A DNA stretch of 45,362 bases, taken from NCBI GenBank assembly GCA_002084805.1, contig NBMC01000020.1, positions 1 to 45,362 on the forward strand, in the 5' to 3' direction. Shown here in pieces: positions 1 through 9,064 of this stretch. The notes beneath the pieces are model-generated. The model worked only from the letters and a program-made list of their open reading frames with translations. It did not search any database and was not told where the DNA came from. The DNA comes from Spirochaetaceae bacterium 4572_59. GTDB taxonomy: Bacteria > Spirochaetota > Spirochaetia > DSM-2461. Positions within the stretch are counted from its first letter, which is position 1. Each line of letters starts with the position of its first letter. Both the position numbers and the translations under genes were made by a program.

Positions 1-90
1 AGAGAGGGTAAAAACTATGGTAATTCTGGAGGCTGCAATGGTAAATATTCGGAGGATTACGGGATACCTGTCTTTAAAATCCGGGAATGA
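1..90 (+). CDS. Possible C-terminal end of an unidentified gene
   Basis: Frame 1 is open from the window edge and ends at a TGA at 88-90, giving about 29 residues rich in Gly, Asn and Tyr and ending IPVFKIRE. The same frame continues open after the stop to a second TGA near 174. I do not recognise the sequence. It could be the tail of a real upstream gene or chance. Bases 91-223 hold nothing else I can support; they lie downstream of the adhE relic, which reads the other way. Confidence 0.2.
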   Translation, partial: REGKNYGNSGGCNGKYSEDYGIPVFKIRE

Positions 91-223
91 AGGTCTAATT
101 CCGGTAATAGGCTGACAATTGAAGAGCTATGTTCCCAAAAACCTGAGAAAGGGCTCCGCAACCAGTATATCCGTCCTGAAATCTGATATGCGGGACTGTG
201 AGAACAAGACAAGTTTCTGAAAT

Positions 224-1917
224 TTAGAATAAGACTTTTTGGAACTCCTTCGAATATCGGTGAAAATACCGATATATACTACTTTTTGCAGGGGAGTCAT
301 TTATGTACATCTGCTTTATTTCGCGTATCAGAGGATAGCGGGGGTTCCCTCCGGTACACTGATCATCAAAAGCCTGTTCCGAAAGGACGTCCAGCTTTGC
401 CAGAAACTCGTCCTCATCGACTCCAAACTCTTTGATTGATGCCGGGATATTAAACTCATTTCTCAAATCATCAATCTTACGGATCAGATTGGCCACTTTA
501 TCCAAATCGCTCTTTCCACCCAGGCCGAGATAGTCGGCAATGGGGTATTTCATACCCGTTTTTTCATCTGTAACAACAGAGAAGGGGGTAACTTCGCTTC
601 CCGTACCGGAGGTTGTGGGGATAGCCACCATTTCGGCCTTTTTACCCATCTCGGGAAAAGCGTAGATCCTCTTTTCTATATCCATAAAGCGTATGGCCAG
701 ACCTTCGTTGATAACGGCCAGAGTGGGGTCCGGTTTCACCTGGTGGTAGCACTCCACATCAATATTCAGAGATTTAAGGATGATAGAAACCTTCTCCACA
801 CAGCCGCTGTCATAAAGAAAAGAATCAGTAACAATAAAGGCTTTCTTTTTACCTTCCAGCTTCCGCATCCCAGGGTCAGTGAAGGCTCCAGACGGAAGTT
901 ATACAGATCGCCGATAGCTCCGTGGGAGGAGGGCATATTGATAAGAACCCGTCCGGTTTTAATCACATTGCCAAAACGCTTAATCCTGAAATCATTCCGT
1001 TCATTCGTATAAAGAACAGAGGTGTGACCGATCCCACCCAGTTCCACCAGCTTCCGGGCCTTTTCAAGTCCGTCCTCAAAGTCGTTACAGCTGTACAGGG
1101 CCAGACAGGGGCTCAGTTTTTCATGGGCAAAAGGTTCGGCATCGCTGATATCCGTCACCTCTCCGATCAGAACTTTTGTATCGGGATCAACGGAAAAACC
1201 GGCCATGGCGGCAATATCCGCGGCTTTCTGACCAACAATTTTCGGGTTGATGGTCCCCCTGTCGGGATCGATGATAAGGGCTCCCACTTTTTTGGTCTGA
1301 TCCGCATTGAGGAGACAGGCTCCCCGTAGAAGAAACTCTTTTTTCACATCGTTATACAGACTTTTATGAACAATTACGGACTGTTCTGAAGCACAGATCA
1401 CACCGTTATCAAAGGTTTTACTCATAAGCACAGAACTGACAGCCATTTTGATATCCGCTGTTTCATCCATCAGAGCGGGGGTGTTACCAGCCCCGACTCC
1501 TACAGCGGCTTCAAGGATAATCCTGCCGGCCTCCACCGTACATTTCGCCGCCCGGGGATGGGGGGGAAAAGATAATGGCATTTCGTGTTTTCAAAGCAAT
1601 AAGAGCCTTGAAAATCGCTGTCGATATGGGGTTTGTAGTAGGAATAATTCCACAGAGTACTCCAATAGGTTCCGCTATTTTCCGTATTCCGAAGCAAAGT
1701 GATTCTTGAGAACCTTGTCTTCCACGATGCCCATTCCGGTTTCTTTCACTGCCATTTTAGCCAACTTGATTCTGGCATCATTGGCTGCAGTTCTGAAAAT
1801 CTCATCCACCTGCTCCTGAGAATAGGAGACATACAGTTTTTGTGCATTCTGCACTCTCTTGATCGTCTCATTCAGATCTTTCTTCATTTTTAGAACCGTT
1901 TTCTCATCCTGTGGCAT
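224..1917 (-). pseudogene. adhE: adhE relic: bifunctional acetaldehyde-CoA/alcohol dehydrogenase with five internal deletions
   Basis: Intact AdhE (about 870-890 residues) reduces acetyl-CoA to ethanol through an N-terminal aldehyde dehydrogenase and a C-terminal iron alcohol dehydrogenase. Blocks of both domains are present in order: the start [23 protein letters not shown], the SPHPRAAK block, VGVGAGNTP, the catalytic NGVICASEQ, EPFAHEKLSP, LTLGCGSW, IVTDSFLYDSG, RFMDIEKRIY, TTSGTGSEVTPF and FDDQCTGGNPRYPL. Sequence between blocks is missing near 1680 (frameshift into a TAG), 1503 (in frame), 855 (frameshift), 700 (in frame) and 530 (in frame). From memory of the family these cost roughly 20, 45, 50, 40 and 155 codons. 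The alcohol dehydrogenase GGGS(P)MD NAD motif and the iron-binding Asp/His residues are gone, so the gene cannot make a working enzyme. It diverges from the hydrogenase-like sensor at 2009. Confidence 0.88.
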
Positions 1918-1962
1918 TTGAAATCTCCCTTGTATAAGTATTTTTATATCGATATTTATTTA

Positions 1963-1991
1963 TTGACTATCCTTTCGTTTTATGACATTCT
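1963..1991 (+). promoter_or_regulatory. Candidate promoter for the hydrogenase-like sensor operon
   Basis: TTGACT (1963-1968) is a good -35 box. A 17-base spacer leads to CATTCT (1986-1991), a weak -10 box. It lies just before the AGGGAG ribosome site and the ATG at 2009. A short palindrome, ATATCGATAT, sits just upstream near 1946-1955 in the divergent region and could be an operator. Confidence 0.35.
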
Positions 1992-2008
1992 TATGCAGGG
2001 AGATTATT

Positions 2009-3781
2009 ATGAGTGATAAAAAAAAGATAATTACAATTTGTATGGGAAGTTCCTGCTTTGCCAGAGGAAACAATCAGAATTTAAAAATCATTAAACAATA
2101 CCTTTCTGATAATATGCAAAACACTGCGGTTCATCTGACAGGAGCCCTCTGCCAGGAGAATTGCCGAAAGGGTCCCGTCATTTTTTTAAATGATAAGATG
2201 CATAACAATGTGGGTTCCGCCGATCTGCCGGACCTGCTGGATACTTTTTTCACAGAGGGATTCATGCTGAATCCTATCTATACAGAAGAAACGGAGTGCC
2301 AGGACTGCTATAAGTGTATACGCCATTGCCCCGTAAAATCTATAAAAGTTAAAGACGGTCATGCTGAAGCTGTTTCGGAAACAGCTTTAGGAGCACACGA
2401 AGTCAGTCGTCATACCATAAAACGACTCAATGCCGATGACAGAGATCAGGAGATTTTCATATCCTCCGCCTGTCCCACCATGGTGGAATATATCAAGAAA
2501 TACCAGCCTCGCTACAGCTCCTATATTGCAGAAAGCCTCTCCCCTCTTCAAACTCACTGTCAGCTATTAAAACAGCGCTACGGGCAGAATATCAGTATTA
2601 TCTTTGCAGGGCCCTGTATCTCAAAAAAAAGAGAAGCAGACCTGAGACCGGATCTACTGAGTCTGGCGATCTCCTTTGAAGATCTGAGAGACTGGCTGAA
2701 AAGTAAAATGATCGAACCTTCGGAAATTAAAACAGAGGATGACAATTGCTTCATTCCCCACAGCTCCAGGGATGGTGCTCTCTACCCTTCTGAAGGCGGG
2801 ATGATAAGGAGTATCAAGGATCAGTCGGGAGAGACCCCGGCAGGAAGGATGCTTAGTTTCTCGGATATCCACTGTATGGACGAGATTCTTGCAGGGCTGA
2901 ATGAACAAAAGGGAAAAGGCCCTCTCTTTCTGGAACTCCTGGCCTGTAAGGGAGGCTGTATAAACGGACCCGCCTCCCAAAAGCACATAGGGACGGTGGT
3001 AAAACAGTGTCTTGTAAATGATTATGTTCTATCCCTGGAAGTTCACAACGAAAGTGATAATCTTTATTGTGAAGATATTACATATGCAAGAGTTATTGAA
3101 GCTCCCGAAGCAATAGACTATACGGAAGATAAGATACAGAGGGCTCTGAGACAGATAGGTAAATATAACGGGGAAGATGAGAAAAACTGTGGAGCATGCG
3201 GCTACTCAACCTGCCGGGACTATGCCAGGGCCACCCTGGACGGAAGAGCAGAAAAGGATATGTGTATCAGTTATCTGAAAAAGCTATCCGAGAAAAAATC
3301 AAATGCTCTGATCAAAACCATGCCTTCGGGGGTTGTGATTGTGGACAAGCATATGCGGATTCTGGAGTGTAACAGCTCATTTGCCGAACTGATGGGTCCT
3401 GAAACGAAAGCTGCCTACAGTGCCCGCCCTGGGCTGAAGGGAGCCGTACTGGAAAAAATTCTGCCCTATTCTGCTGTTTTTGAGGGTGTTATCTCACGGG
3501 AGGGAAGCCTGACCCGCCAAACCTTTCAGCTAGGAGATAAGATAATTGAAGGTTCAGTCTTCTCTATTGAAAAAGACCACGCTGTGGGAGGAATCTTTCA
3601 GGATGTCACCTCTCCCCAGGTTCAGAAAGAGAGAATTATCCGTCAGGCCAAACAGCTGATGGAAAAGAGTATAGAATCTGTTCAGCAAATTGCCTTTCTG
3701 CTTGGTGAAAATGCCGCAGAGAGTGAAGTAATGCTGAATACGATCATTGAATCTTTCAGCTCGGACGGAAAGAATGAATAA
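2009..3781 (+). CDS. FeFe-hydrogenase-like sensory protein with [2Fe-2S], [4Fe-4S], H-cluster and PAS domains
   Basis: About 590 residues. An earlier in-frame ATG exists at 1982, but AGGGAG sits directly before the ATG at 2009, so I start there. Order: thioredoxin-like [2Fe-2S] domain (Cys 11, 16, 48, 52); one CxxCxxCxxxCP [4Fe-4S] motif (Cys 97-107); H-cluster domain with SSACP (Cys155), GPCISKK (Cys203) and LACKGGC (Cys313, Cys317); a CGACGYSTC...C iron-sulfur motif (Cys 394, 397, 402, 419); a PAS domain (about 432-550); a helical tail. All four H-cluster ligands are kept. Catalytic hydrogenases have TSCCP, and the first Cys, used in proton transfer, is Ala here; that is typical of sensory (HydS-type) members. 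The next gene overlaps by 8 bases and encodes a PP2C/SpoIIE phosphatase. I infer an H2 or redox sensor acting through that partner; no hydrogenase structural genes are in the window. Confidence 0.85.
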   Translation: MSDKKKIITICMGSSCFARGNNQNLKIIKQYLSDNMQNTAVHLTGALCQENCRKGPVIFLNDKMHNNVGSADLPDLLDTFFTEGFMLNPIYTEETECQDCYKCIRHCPVKSIKVKDGHAEAVSETALGAHEVSRHTIKRLNADDRDQEIFISSACPTMVEYIKKYQPRYSSYIAESLSPLQTHCQLLKQRYGQNISIIFAGPCISKKREADLRPDLLSLAISFEDLRDWLKSKMIEPSEIKTEDDNCFIPHSSRDGALYPSEGGMIRSIKDQSGETPAGRMLSFSDIHCMDEILAGLNEQKGKGPLFLELLACKGGCINGPASQKHIGTVVKQCLVNDYVLSLEVHNESDNLYCEDITYARVIEAPEAIDYTEDKIQRALRQIGKYNGEDEKNCGACGYSTCRDYARATLDGRAEKDMCISYLKKLSEKKSNALIKTMPSGVVIVDKHMRILECNSSFAELMGPETKAAYSARPGLKGAVLEKILPYSAVFEGVISREGSLTRQTFQLGDKIIEGSVFSIEKDHAVGGIFQDVTSPQVQKERIIRQAKQLMEKSIESVQQIAFLLGENAAESEVMLNTIIESFSSDGKNE

Positions 3782-4955
3782 AACCTTTTTTGATGTAGGA
3801 TACTACCAGATCATGAAAAATGGTGAGTCTGCTCCGGGGGATGCGTTTCTTTCCCGCCGTGCCGAGGGCCGTCAGAGGATGATCTGTGTCCTTTCCGATG
3901 GGATGGGAAGCGGTATCAGAGCCAATGTACTCTCCTCCCTGACAGCGACCATTGCTCTGAGAGCCGTGGAAAGAGACCTTCCCGCCCAGAAAACGGCAGA
4001 ACTGATCTCCCGTACCCTGCCGGTGTGCAGCATCAGACAGATCAGCTACTCAACCTTTACCATTGTGGATATCGATGAGCAGGGTACCGTCCAAATCCAG
4101 GAGTATGACAACCCTCATTTTATCCTGATGAGGAATAATGAGATCGCAACTCTGGAGGAAATAACCACAACCTTTAAACCGGGCACTGTCAAACGGAACA
4201 AGATTACCAGTGCCCGTTTTAAGGCCAAGCCCGGTGACAGGCTGATCTTCTTTTCCGACGGGGTTACCCAGTCCGGTCTCGGCACGGCTCACTGGCCACT
4301 GGGCTGGGGAGACGATGCCCTTAGAGAACTTGTCCGCAAAACCCTGCAGCTTGATCCGGAAATCTCCTCGAATAAGTTAACCCGCAAGATTGTTCTGGAA
4401 AGCCTGAAGAATGATGTATATAAAGCCAAAGATGATATAACCTGCGGATCCGTCTACTTCCGTAAGCCCCGTAAAATAATGATAGCAAGCGGCCCGCCCT
4501 ACGACCGCAACCGGGATAAGGGTCTGGCAGAGATGATCCGCGACTTTGAGGGCAAGACAGTTGTCAGTGGCGGCACCACGGCCAATATAGTTTCAAGAGA
4601 GCTAAAGCGGCCTATCAAGGTCGATCTTGATTCTCTGACAGAGAATATTCCCCCCTCCTCTATAATGGAAGGCATCAGCCTGATAACAGAGGGAATCATC
4701 ACCATGGGGAAGGTGTCGGAGTACCTGGAACATAACGCCCGTCAGGGAGATATAAATGGAAACCCCGCCCAGAGAATTGTTGCATCCATGATGGATTCGG
4801 ACATTATTCATTTTGTTGTGGGAACACGGATTAATGATGCCCATCAGGATCCCAATATTCCCATGGAACTTGAAATCAGAAGGACAATTGTAAAAAAAAT
4901 TGCCTTTATCATGCAGGATAAATATCTGAAAGATGTCATAGTCAGCTATATTTAA
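3774..4955 (+). CDS. SpoIIE/PP2C-family serine phosphatase partnered with the hydrogenase-like sensor
   Basis: About 393 residues. I use the ATG at 3774, which overlaps the preceding stop by 8 bases and follows a GGAAAG-like ribosome site. PP2C/SpoIIE motifs are clear: VLSDGMGSG (around residues 39-47), IIFFSDGVTQSG-type metal site (reads LIFFSDGVTQSG) and KDDITCGSVYF. These give the Asp ligands for the two metal ions. After about residue 235 comes a second domain, from MIASGPPYDRNRDKG to the end, with a TVVSGGTTANIVSREL segment. I know this tail only from similar phosphatases beside FeFe-hydrogenase sensors and cannot assign a role. The phosphatase probably dephosphorylates a regulatory protein (anti-sigma antagonist or similar) in response to the sensor; no such target is encoded nearby. 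Confidence 0.85.
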   Translation: MNKTFFDVGYYQIMKNGESAPGDAFLSRRAEGRQRMICVLSDGMGSGIRANVLSSLTATIALRAVERDLPAQKTAELISRTLPVCSIRQISYSTFTIVDIDEQGTVQIQEYDNPHFILMRNNEIATLEEITTTFKPGTVKRNKITSARFKAKPGDRLIFFSDGVTQSGLGTAHWPLGWGDDALRELVRKTLQLDPEISSNKLTRKIVLESLKNDVYKAKDDITCGSVYFRKPRKIMIASGPPYDRNRDKGLAEMIRDFEGKTVVSGGTTANIVSRELKRPIKVDLDSLTENIPPSSIMEGISLITEGIITMGKVSEYLEHNARQGDINGNPAQRIVASMMDSDIIHFVVGTRINDAHQDPNIPMELEIRRTIVKKIAFIMQDKYLKDVIVSYI

Positions 4956-5010
4956 AAAAAGGTAGCAGATATCTGATGCCGACGGAAAGGACCCTTCCGC
5001 TATTCTTCCT

Positions 5011-6321
5011 TCACCGGGACCATTCTACCATGACAGACAGGGAATAGGGAGGATCCACCTGTTTCCCATCCAGACTATAAAAATAAACTCCTTTTCCTTT
5101 GATGCTCCATGTTTTTCCTCTGAATAATGTCTCCCATGAGGGATCTATAGCCGCCGTCTTCCGGTCGCGACTATAAGCAATTTTCAAACTGTTCGTAATA
5201 TTTCTACTCAGACAGTGTTTTAAGTTCAGAGACATATCATGGGAGCTCTGTTCATAGGGAATCCCTTCCCAGAGGGCGCTGGCGACAAGGCTCACTGTCC
5301 AGGGATAATATCGATAAGAACAAGAGGCTTCCGGATTCAAGAGAGAAGATTCCTCTGAAAATGGTTCAGATTCAAAAGATCCTTTCAAGTCCCAATCCCA
5401 ACGGATACCCTCTCTCTTACAGCGTACTGAATATTCAGAGCTGATACCATATTCGAACCCCAGCACAGCCCGGGGCTGTCCTCCCCGGTAAAGAGCCTCC
5501 CAGTAGGCATTGCTTCCATAATATCTAATAAGCCCTTCCCACTGCCAGTTCCACTCCGCGAACTCTGCAGATACATTCCGGTAATACTCCGAGTTTCTCC
5601 AATAACGTAGCTGAATAACCACACTGTTTAAAAAGAGAGTGAGGTCCGGCATAATTGTTGTACCAGGTAGAAAATGACGCCCCCCGGAACAGGCGCCTCT
5701 GATACGGGCGGAAAACAGGGCCGCTTCATGTCGGATATCCCCTCCGCCATGCCAGTGATCACCCCCGGGGAGGGGAGCAGTCGAAGGAAACCACTCCCCA
5801 TCTTCTGTATCACCCGCCGTCTTCACTTGATAATAGTCCATAGCTAAATCAAAAGAAGTATAGCCATATGGCTCTGTGTTCAGCCAGATTCCAAACTTTC
5901 GGGACTCATTGCTGCCACTCTCAAAGACACAGCCCAGACGGTCAAACAGAATGAGGACAGCCCCGGGATTTTTCAGATTCTCAGCACTGCTGTCGGTGGC
6001 ATAGCCACTACGCTTTTTCAGGGCATCACGGCTCAGAAGAGAATCCATTTCAAAGAAGCGGAACAAACCTTCCGGTTTTATGTTTCCTGCCAGGAAAAAA
6101 GGAGATTCAAAGATAAACCGGGCCGCTTGGGGATCTTTGAAGCTCTCGTCACCCATAAGGAAAAGCTCTGTTCTGTAATCACCAGAACTCAGCCTATAAA
6201 GAGAAGACAAGGACTTATCCGAGATCCAGTTTAAACGCAGAGTCTGCTCCAGAGCGTGCATTGGCAAAGAGAGCTGAAATAAGCAAAAGTAGAAAGAGAT
6301 AAATATAGTATGCCGGTGCAT
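5011..6321 (-). CDS. Orphan exported protein, probably outer-membrane or periplasmic and beta-rich
   Basis: 436 residues, not recognised. The N-terminus (MHRHTIFISFYFCLFQLSLP) looks like a signal peptide ending near the AL/EQ junction at residues 24-25. The mature part has few charged helices and many alternating aromatic/polar stretches, such as VVIQLRYWRNSEYYRN, and ends SLSVMVEWSR, which fits a beta-barrel closing strand. No ribosome site is obvious before the ATG at 6321. It is a lone gene, convergent with the sensor operon; 4956-5010 between them has only a weak inverted repeat (4983-4999). An outer-membrane barrel is a guess from composition. Confidence 0.65.
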   Translation of the reverse strand: MHRHTIFISFYFCLFQLSLPMHALEQTLRLNWISDKSLSSLYRLSSGDYRTELFLMGDESFKDPQAARFIFESPFFLAGNIKPEGLFRFFEMDSLLSRDALKKRSGYATDSSAENLKNPGAVLILFDRLGCVFESGSNESRKFGIWLNTEPYGYTSFDLAMDYYQVKTAGDTEDGEWFPSTAPLPGGDHWHGGGDIRHEAALFSARIRGACSGGRHFLPGTTIMPDLTLFLNSVVIQLRYWRNSEYYRNVSAEFAEWNWQWEGLIRYYGSNAYWEALYRGGQPRAVLGFEYGISSEYSVRCKREGIRWDWDLKGSFESEPFSEESSLLNPEASCSYRYYPWTVSLVASALWEGIPYEQSSHDMSLNLKHCLSRNITNSLKIAYSRDRKTAAIDPSWETLFRGKTWSIKGKGVYFYSLDGKQVDPPYSLSVMVEWSR

Positions 6322-6356
6322 ACCGTTCTAACGGATAAGGATGGTAGGAATGATTC

Positions 6357-6393
6357 AAAAAAAAGAGGCTGTCTTTACATGCAAGACAGCCTC
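6357..6393 (-). terminator. Rho-independent terminator of the alpha/beta hydrolase gene
   Basis: GAGGCTGTCTT (6365-6375) pairs perfectly with AAGACAGCCTC (6383-6393) around a 7-base loop. On the minus strand it is followed by a run of eight T (A at 6357-6364). Confidence 0.85.
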
Positions 6394-6473
6394 TACTCCT
6401 TTTCTACCGATAATCCTGATTTGGAATTACGGTAATTCCCCTTTTTGAACTGTATTCCTGAGAACTCAGTTCA

Positions 6474-7448
6474 TTACTTTTTTTCCATCCAATTAGATAG
6501 GGTATTGAAAATTTCTTTTCTATTGATTTCATGTAAACATTCATGCCGGGCTTCGGGTATCAAAAGCAGCTCTATATCCCGGTTTCCCGTTTTTTTATAA
6601 AGATTAAATACTTTTTTAACCCCTTTCCCATTCCCTCCCACAGGATCCTTCTCTCCTGAAATCAGAAGAATCGGAATACTTTCTGCTGTGTTTTTAAAAG
6701 CTTTAATATTGTTAATATACTTCAAGCCGGAAAACAGATCCTTGAAATGAGAAGAAGTACATATGAATCCGCAGAGAGGATCATCCATGTACTTTTTAAT
6801 CTGTTCCTTATCTCTGCTGAGCCATTCAAATCCACTATCTCCGTCATGAGAAAAAGGTTTATTAAAAGCACCAAAGCTCATGGTATCCAAAACCTTGCTA
6901 CGGTGATGTTTTCCAAAACTTAAAATTTCACTGCGGGCGATAAGGCTAGCCACGGCCGTTATCAGATTTGCTGTAAACCCCGTACCGGAAATAATGACAC
7001 GGCTCAGATCCTGCCCATAGAGGCTGATGTAATGTCTTGTAAGAAAAGATCCCATGCTGTGACCCAACATAATCACAGGAACAGCGGGATGTGCTTCTTT
7101 TACCATATTATGAAGGACACGGATGTCTCCCACAACTTTCATCCAGCCGTCAGAGTCGGCAAAGAATCCCAGATTCTCTTTAGCTCCAGCAGTTAAGCCA
7201 TGACCACGGTGATCCTCACCCCATACGGCAATGCCTTTATCGTTCAAAAAGCATGCGAAATCATCATAACGACAGATATGTTCCGCCATCCCATGATTTA
7301 TAATAAGAACACTGTTAATGTTTGTTTCTTTCGGGATCCAACGGCATCCATGAATTTCTGTACCGTCTGTTGCATTAAATATAAAATTTTCCCCATTAAA
7401 TTTACGGGATTTATCATTCTTTTGAATCACTAGCTCATTATATATCAA
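6474..7448 (-). CDS. Alpha/beta hydrolase, lysophospholipase/monoacylglycerol lipase (PldB) family
   Basis: 324 residues, no signal peptide or membrane segment, so cytoplasmic. The triad is readable: Ser in the nucleophile elbow LGHSMGSF, Asp in LISGEKDPVGG, His in PEARHECLHE. HGMAEH and GEDHRGHG motifs near the N-terminus match the Hydrolase_4 (serine aminopeptidase S33-like) group that cleaves acyl chains from lysophospholipids or monoacylglycerols. The exact substrate cannot be read from the sequence. It is a single gene, divergent from ackA, ending in a strong terminator. Confidence 0.82.
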   Translation of the reverse strand: MIYNELVIQKNDKSRKFNGENFIFNATDGTEIHGCRWIPKETNINSVLIINHGMAEHICRYDDFACFLNDKGIAVWGEDHRGHGLTAGAKENLGFFADSDGWMKVVGDIRVLHNMVKEAHPAVPVIMLGHSMGSFLTRHYISLYGQDLSRVIISGTGFTANLITAVASLIARSEILSFGKHHRSKVLDTMSFGAFNKPFSHDGDSGFEWLSRDKEQIKKYMDDPLCGFICTSSHFKDLFSGLKYINNIKAFKNTAESIPILLISGEKDPVGGNGKGVKKVFNLYKKTGNRDIELLLIPEARHECLHEINRKEIFNTLSNWMEKK

Positions 7449-7539
7449 CTTCCCTGTATTAGAAAGTTTTATTTATAAATGTTTAGAGAGCAACATTCCA
7501 AAAAATTACTTATAAATGTAAGCTCCTTGCTTAGTTCGC

Positions 7540-7567
7540 TTGAATTTTATATCCCATCAGGTACAAT
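7540..7567 (+). promoter_or_regulatory. Candidate sigma-70-type promoter of ackA
   Basis: TTGAAT (7540-7545), 16-base spacer, TACAAT (7562-7567), about 80 bases before the ackA start. Five of six bases match consensus in each box or nearly so. Confidence 0.6.
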
Positions 7568-7648
7568 AAGAAAAAGATCTTAAATTATTGCCATTTCCCG
7601 TAGAAATAGCGGATACAGATTTAAATAGTAATTCTCTGGAGGAAGTTA

Positions 7649-8983
7649 ATGGTTATTTTAACATTAAACTGCGGAAGTTCTTCTGCAAAATTTCAAGTGT
7701 ATGACTGGGAGCAGAAAGAAGTTCTTGGTGTTGGTATGATCGAAAGAATCGGTCAGGATATGTCAAATATTGAACACAAACCCCTGAATAAGGATGAGTT
7801 TGAAGAGGCTGGAGCCTGTCCAGATCACAAGGTAGCAATCGAATGGATTATCAAAACCATTCTGGATAAAGACCACGGCTGTATCAAGAATATCGATGAA
7901 ATCAAAGCAGTTGGCCATAGAGTTCTCCATGGTGGTGAGATTGTAAAACAGTCTACCATCGTTGATGAAGAAGTTCTGAAGGTATTTGAATCTCTCAACC
8001 ACCTCGGTCCCCTCCATAACCCTGCTAATATTCAGGGGATCAGAGCAGCCATGGCCGTTCTTCCCGAAGTACCCCACTGCGCCGTTATGGATACAGCATG
8101 GCATCAGACAATGCCCGCACATGCTTACATGTATGCTCTACCCTACGAATGGTATAAGAAATACAATGTCCGCCGCTACGGTTTCCACGGAACCTCATAC
8201 CTCTATACCGCCAAAAGAGCATCTGTTCTTCTTGGTAAGGATCCGTCCAAAACCAATGTCATTATCTGCCATATTGGTAATGGTGCATCCATGTGTGCCG
8301 TAAAAGACGGTAAATGCTATGACACATCCATGGGAATGACTCCTCTGGAAGGTTTGGTAATGGGAACAAGATGTGGTGATATCGATCCCGCTATCGTTCC
8401 CTATATTATGAAAGAAACCGGAATGAGCGGAGCCGAAATGGATACCGCCATGAATAAGAAAAGTGGAATTCTGGGTGTTACAGAGAAATTTGTAGACCGT
8501 CGTGATATTCAGTCCGGAGCTGATAAGGGTGATGAAAAATGTATTCTCGCCATGGAAATGGAAACGTATAGAATCAAAAAATATATTGGTTCCTACTATG
8601 CTGCTCTTGGTCATGTAGACGCTATTGTCTTTACAGCCGGTGTTGGTGAAATGAACCCCAACTACAGAGAAATGGCTGTGGGCGGACTGGAAAGCATGGG
8701 TGTAAAACTGGATTCAAAGAAAAACGCTGCGTCCTCTACCCGTAACTGTGAAACCTGTGTATCCGCAGATGATTCAAAAGTCAAAGTTTTTGTTATCCCC
8801 ACGGATGAAGAACTGGTAATGACCGAAGACACCTATGCACTGATGAACGGTACCTACGATATTCACACCAACTATACTTACTACTTTCAGAGTAAAGAGT
8901 ACAAAAATAAAGCCAGAGAGAGAGCTCTCCCTGCCAATCTGAAGAAAAATCCTGCCCTGAAAGATGTTATTGCAACAGTTTAA
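7649..8983 (+). CDS. ackA: Acetate kinase
   Basis: 444 residues. It transfers phosphate from acetyl phosphate to ADP, making acetate and ATP, the last step of fermentative acetate formation. Family motifs are in order: NCGSSSAKFQVY at the N-terminus, GHRVLHGGE, RRYGFHGTSYLY, HIGNGAS, GMTPLEGLVMGTRCGDIDP, FTAGVGEM, and the late DEELVMTEDT with the catalytic Glu. It is about 40 residues longer than the usual 400, owing to a Lys-rich tail after the last family motif. GGAGGAAG lies well placed before the ATG. No pta (phosphotransacetylase) is adjacent. The gene stands alone between a promoter and a bidirectional terminator. Confidence 0.96.
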   Translation: MVILTLNCGSSSAKFQVYDWEQKEVLGVGMIERIGQDMSNIEHKPLNKDEFEEAGACPDHKVAIEWIIKTILDKDHGCIKNIDEIKAVGHRVLHGGEIVKQSTIVDEEVLKVFESLNHLGPLHNPANIQGIRAAMAVLPEVPHCAVMDTAWHQTMPAHAYMYALPYEWYKKYNVRRYGFHGTSYLYTAKRASVLLGKDPSKTNVIICHIGNGASMCAVKDGKCYDTSMGMTPLEGLVMGTRCGDIDPAIVPYIMKETGMSGAEMDTAMNKKSGILGVTEKFVDRRDIQSGADKGDEKCILAMEMETYRIKKYIGSYYAALGHVDAIVFTAGVGEMNPNYREMAVGGLESMGVKLDSKKNAASSTRNCETCVSADDSKVKVFVIPTDEELVMTEDTYALMNGTYDIHTNYTYYFQSKEYKNKARERALPANLKKNPALKDVIATV

Positions 8984-9008
8984 TACCGGCAGAATATAAA
9001 AATCTTAT

Positions 9009-9050
9009 AAAAAAGGTGTCACTTCCCATTGGGATCTGACAGCCTTTTTT
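9009..9050. terminator. Bidirectional terminator between ackA and the LOR/SDH gene
   Basis: AAAAAAGGTGTCA (from 9009) pairs with TGACAGCCTTTTTT (9037-9050) with a small bulge. It has T-runs on both strands and serves the two convergent genes. Confidence 0.7.
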
Positions 9051-9064
9051 CTGCTCTCGAGAGA

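Noticed and set aside
4983..4999. Short inverted repeat CGGAA...TTCCG between two convergent genes
   Set aside because: The stem is short and no T-run follows on either strand, so it is not called a terminator.
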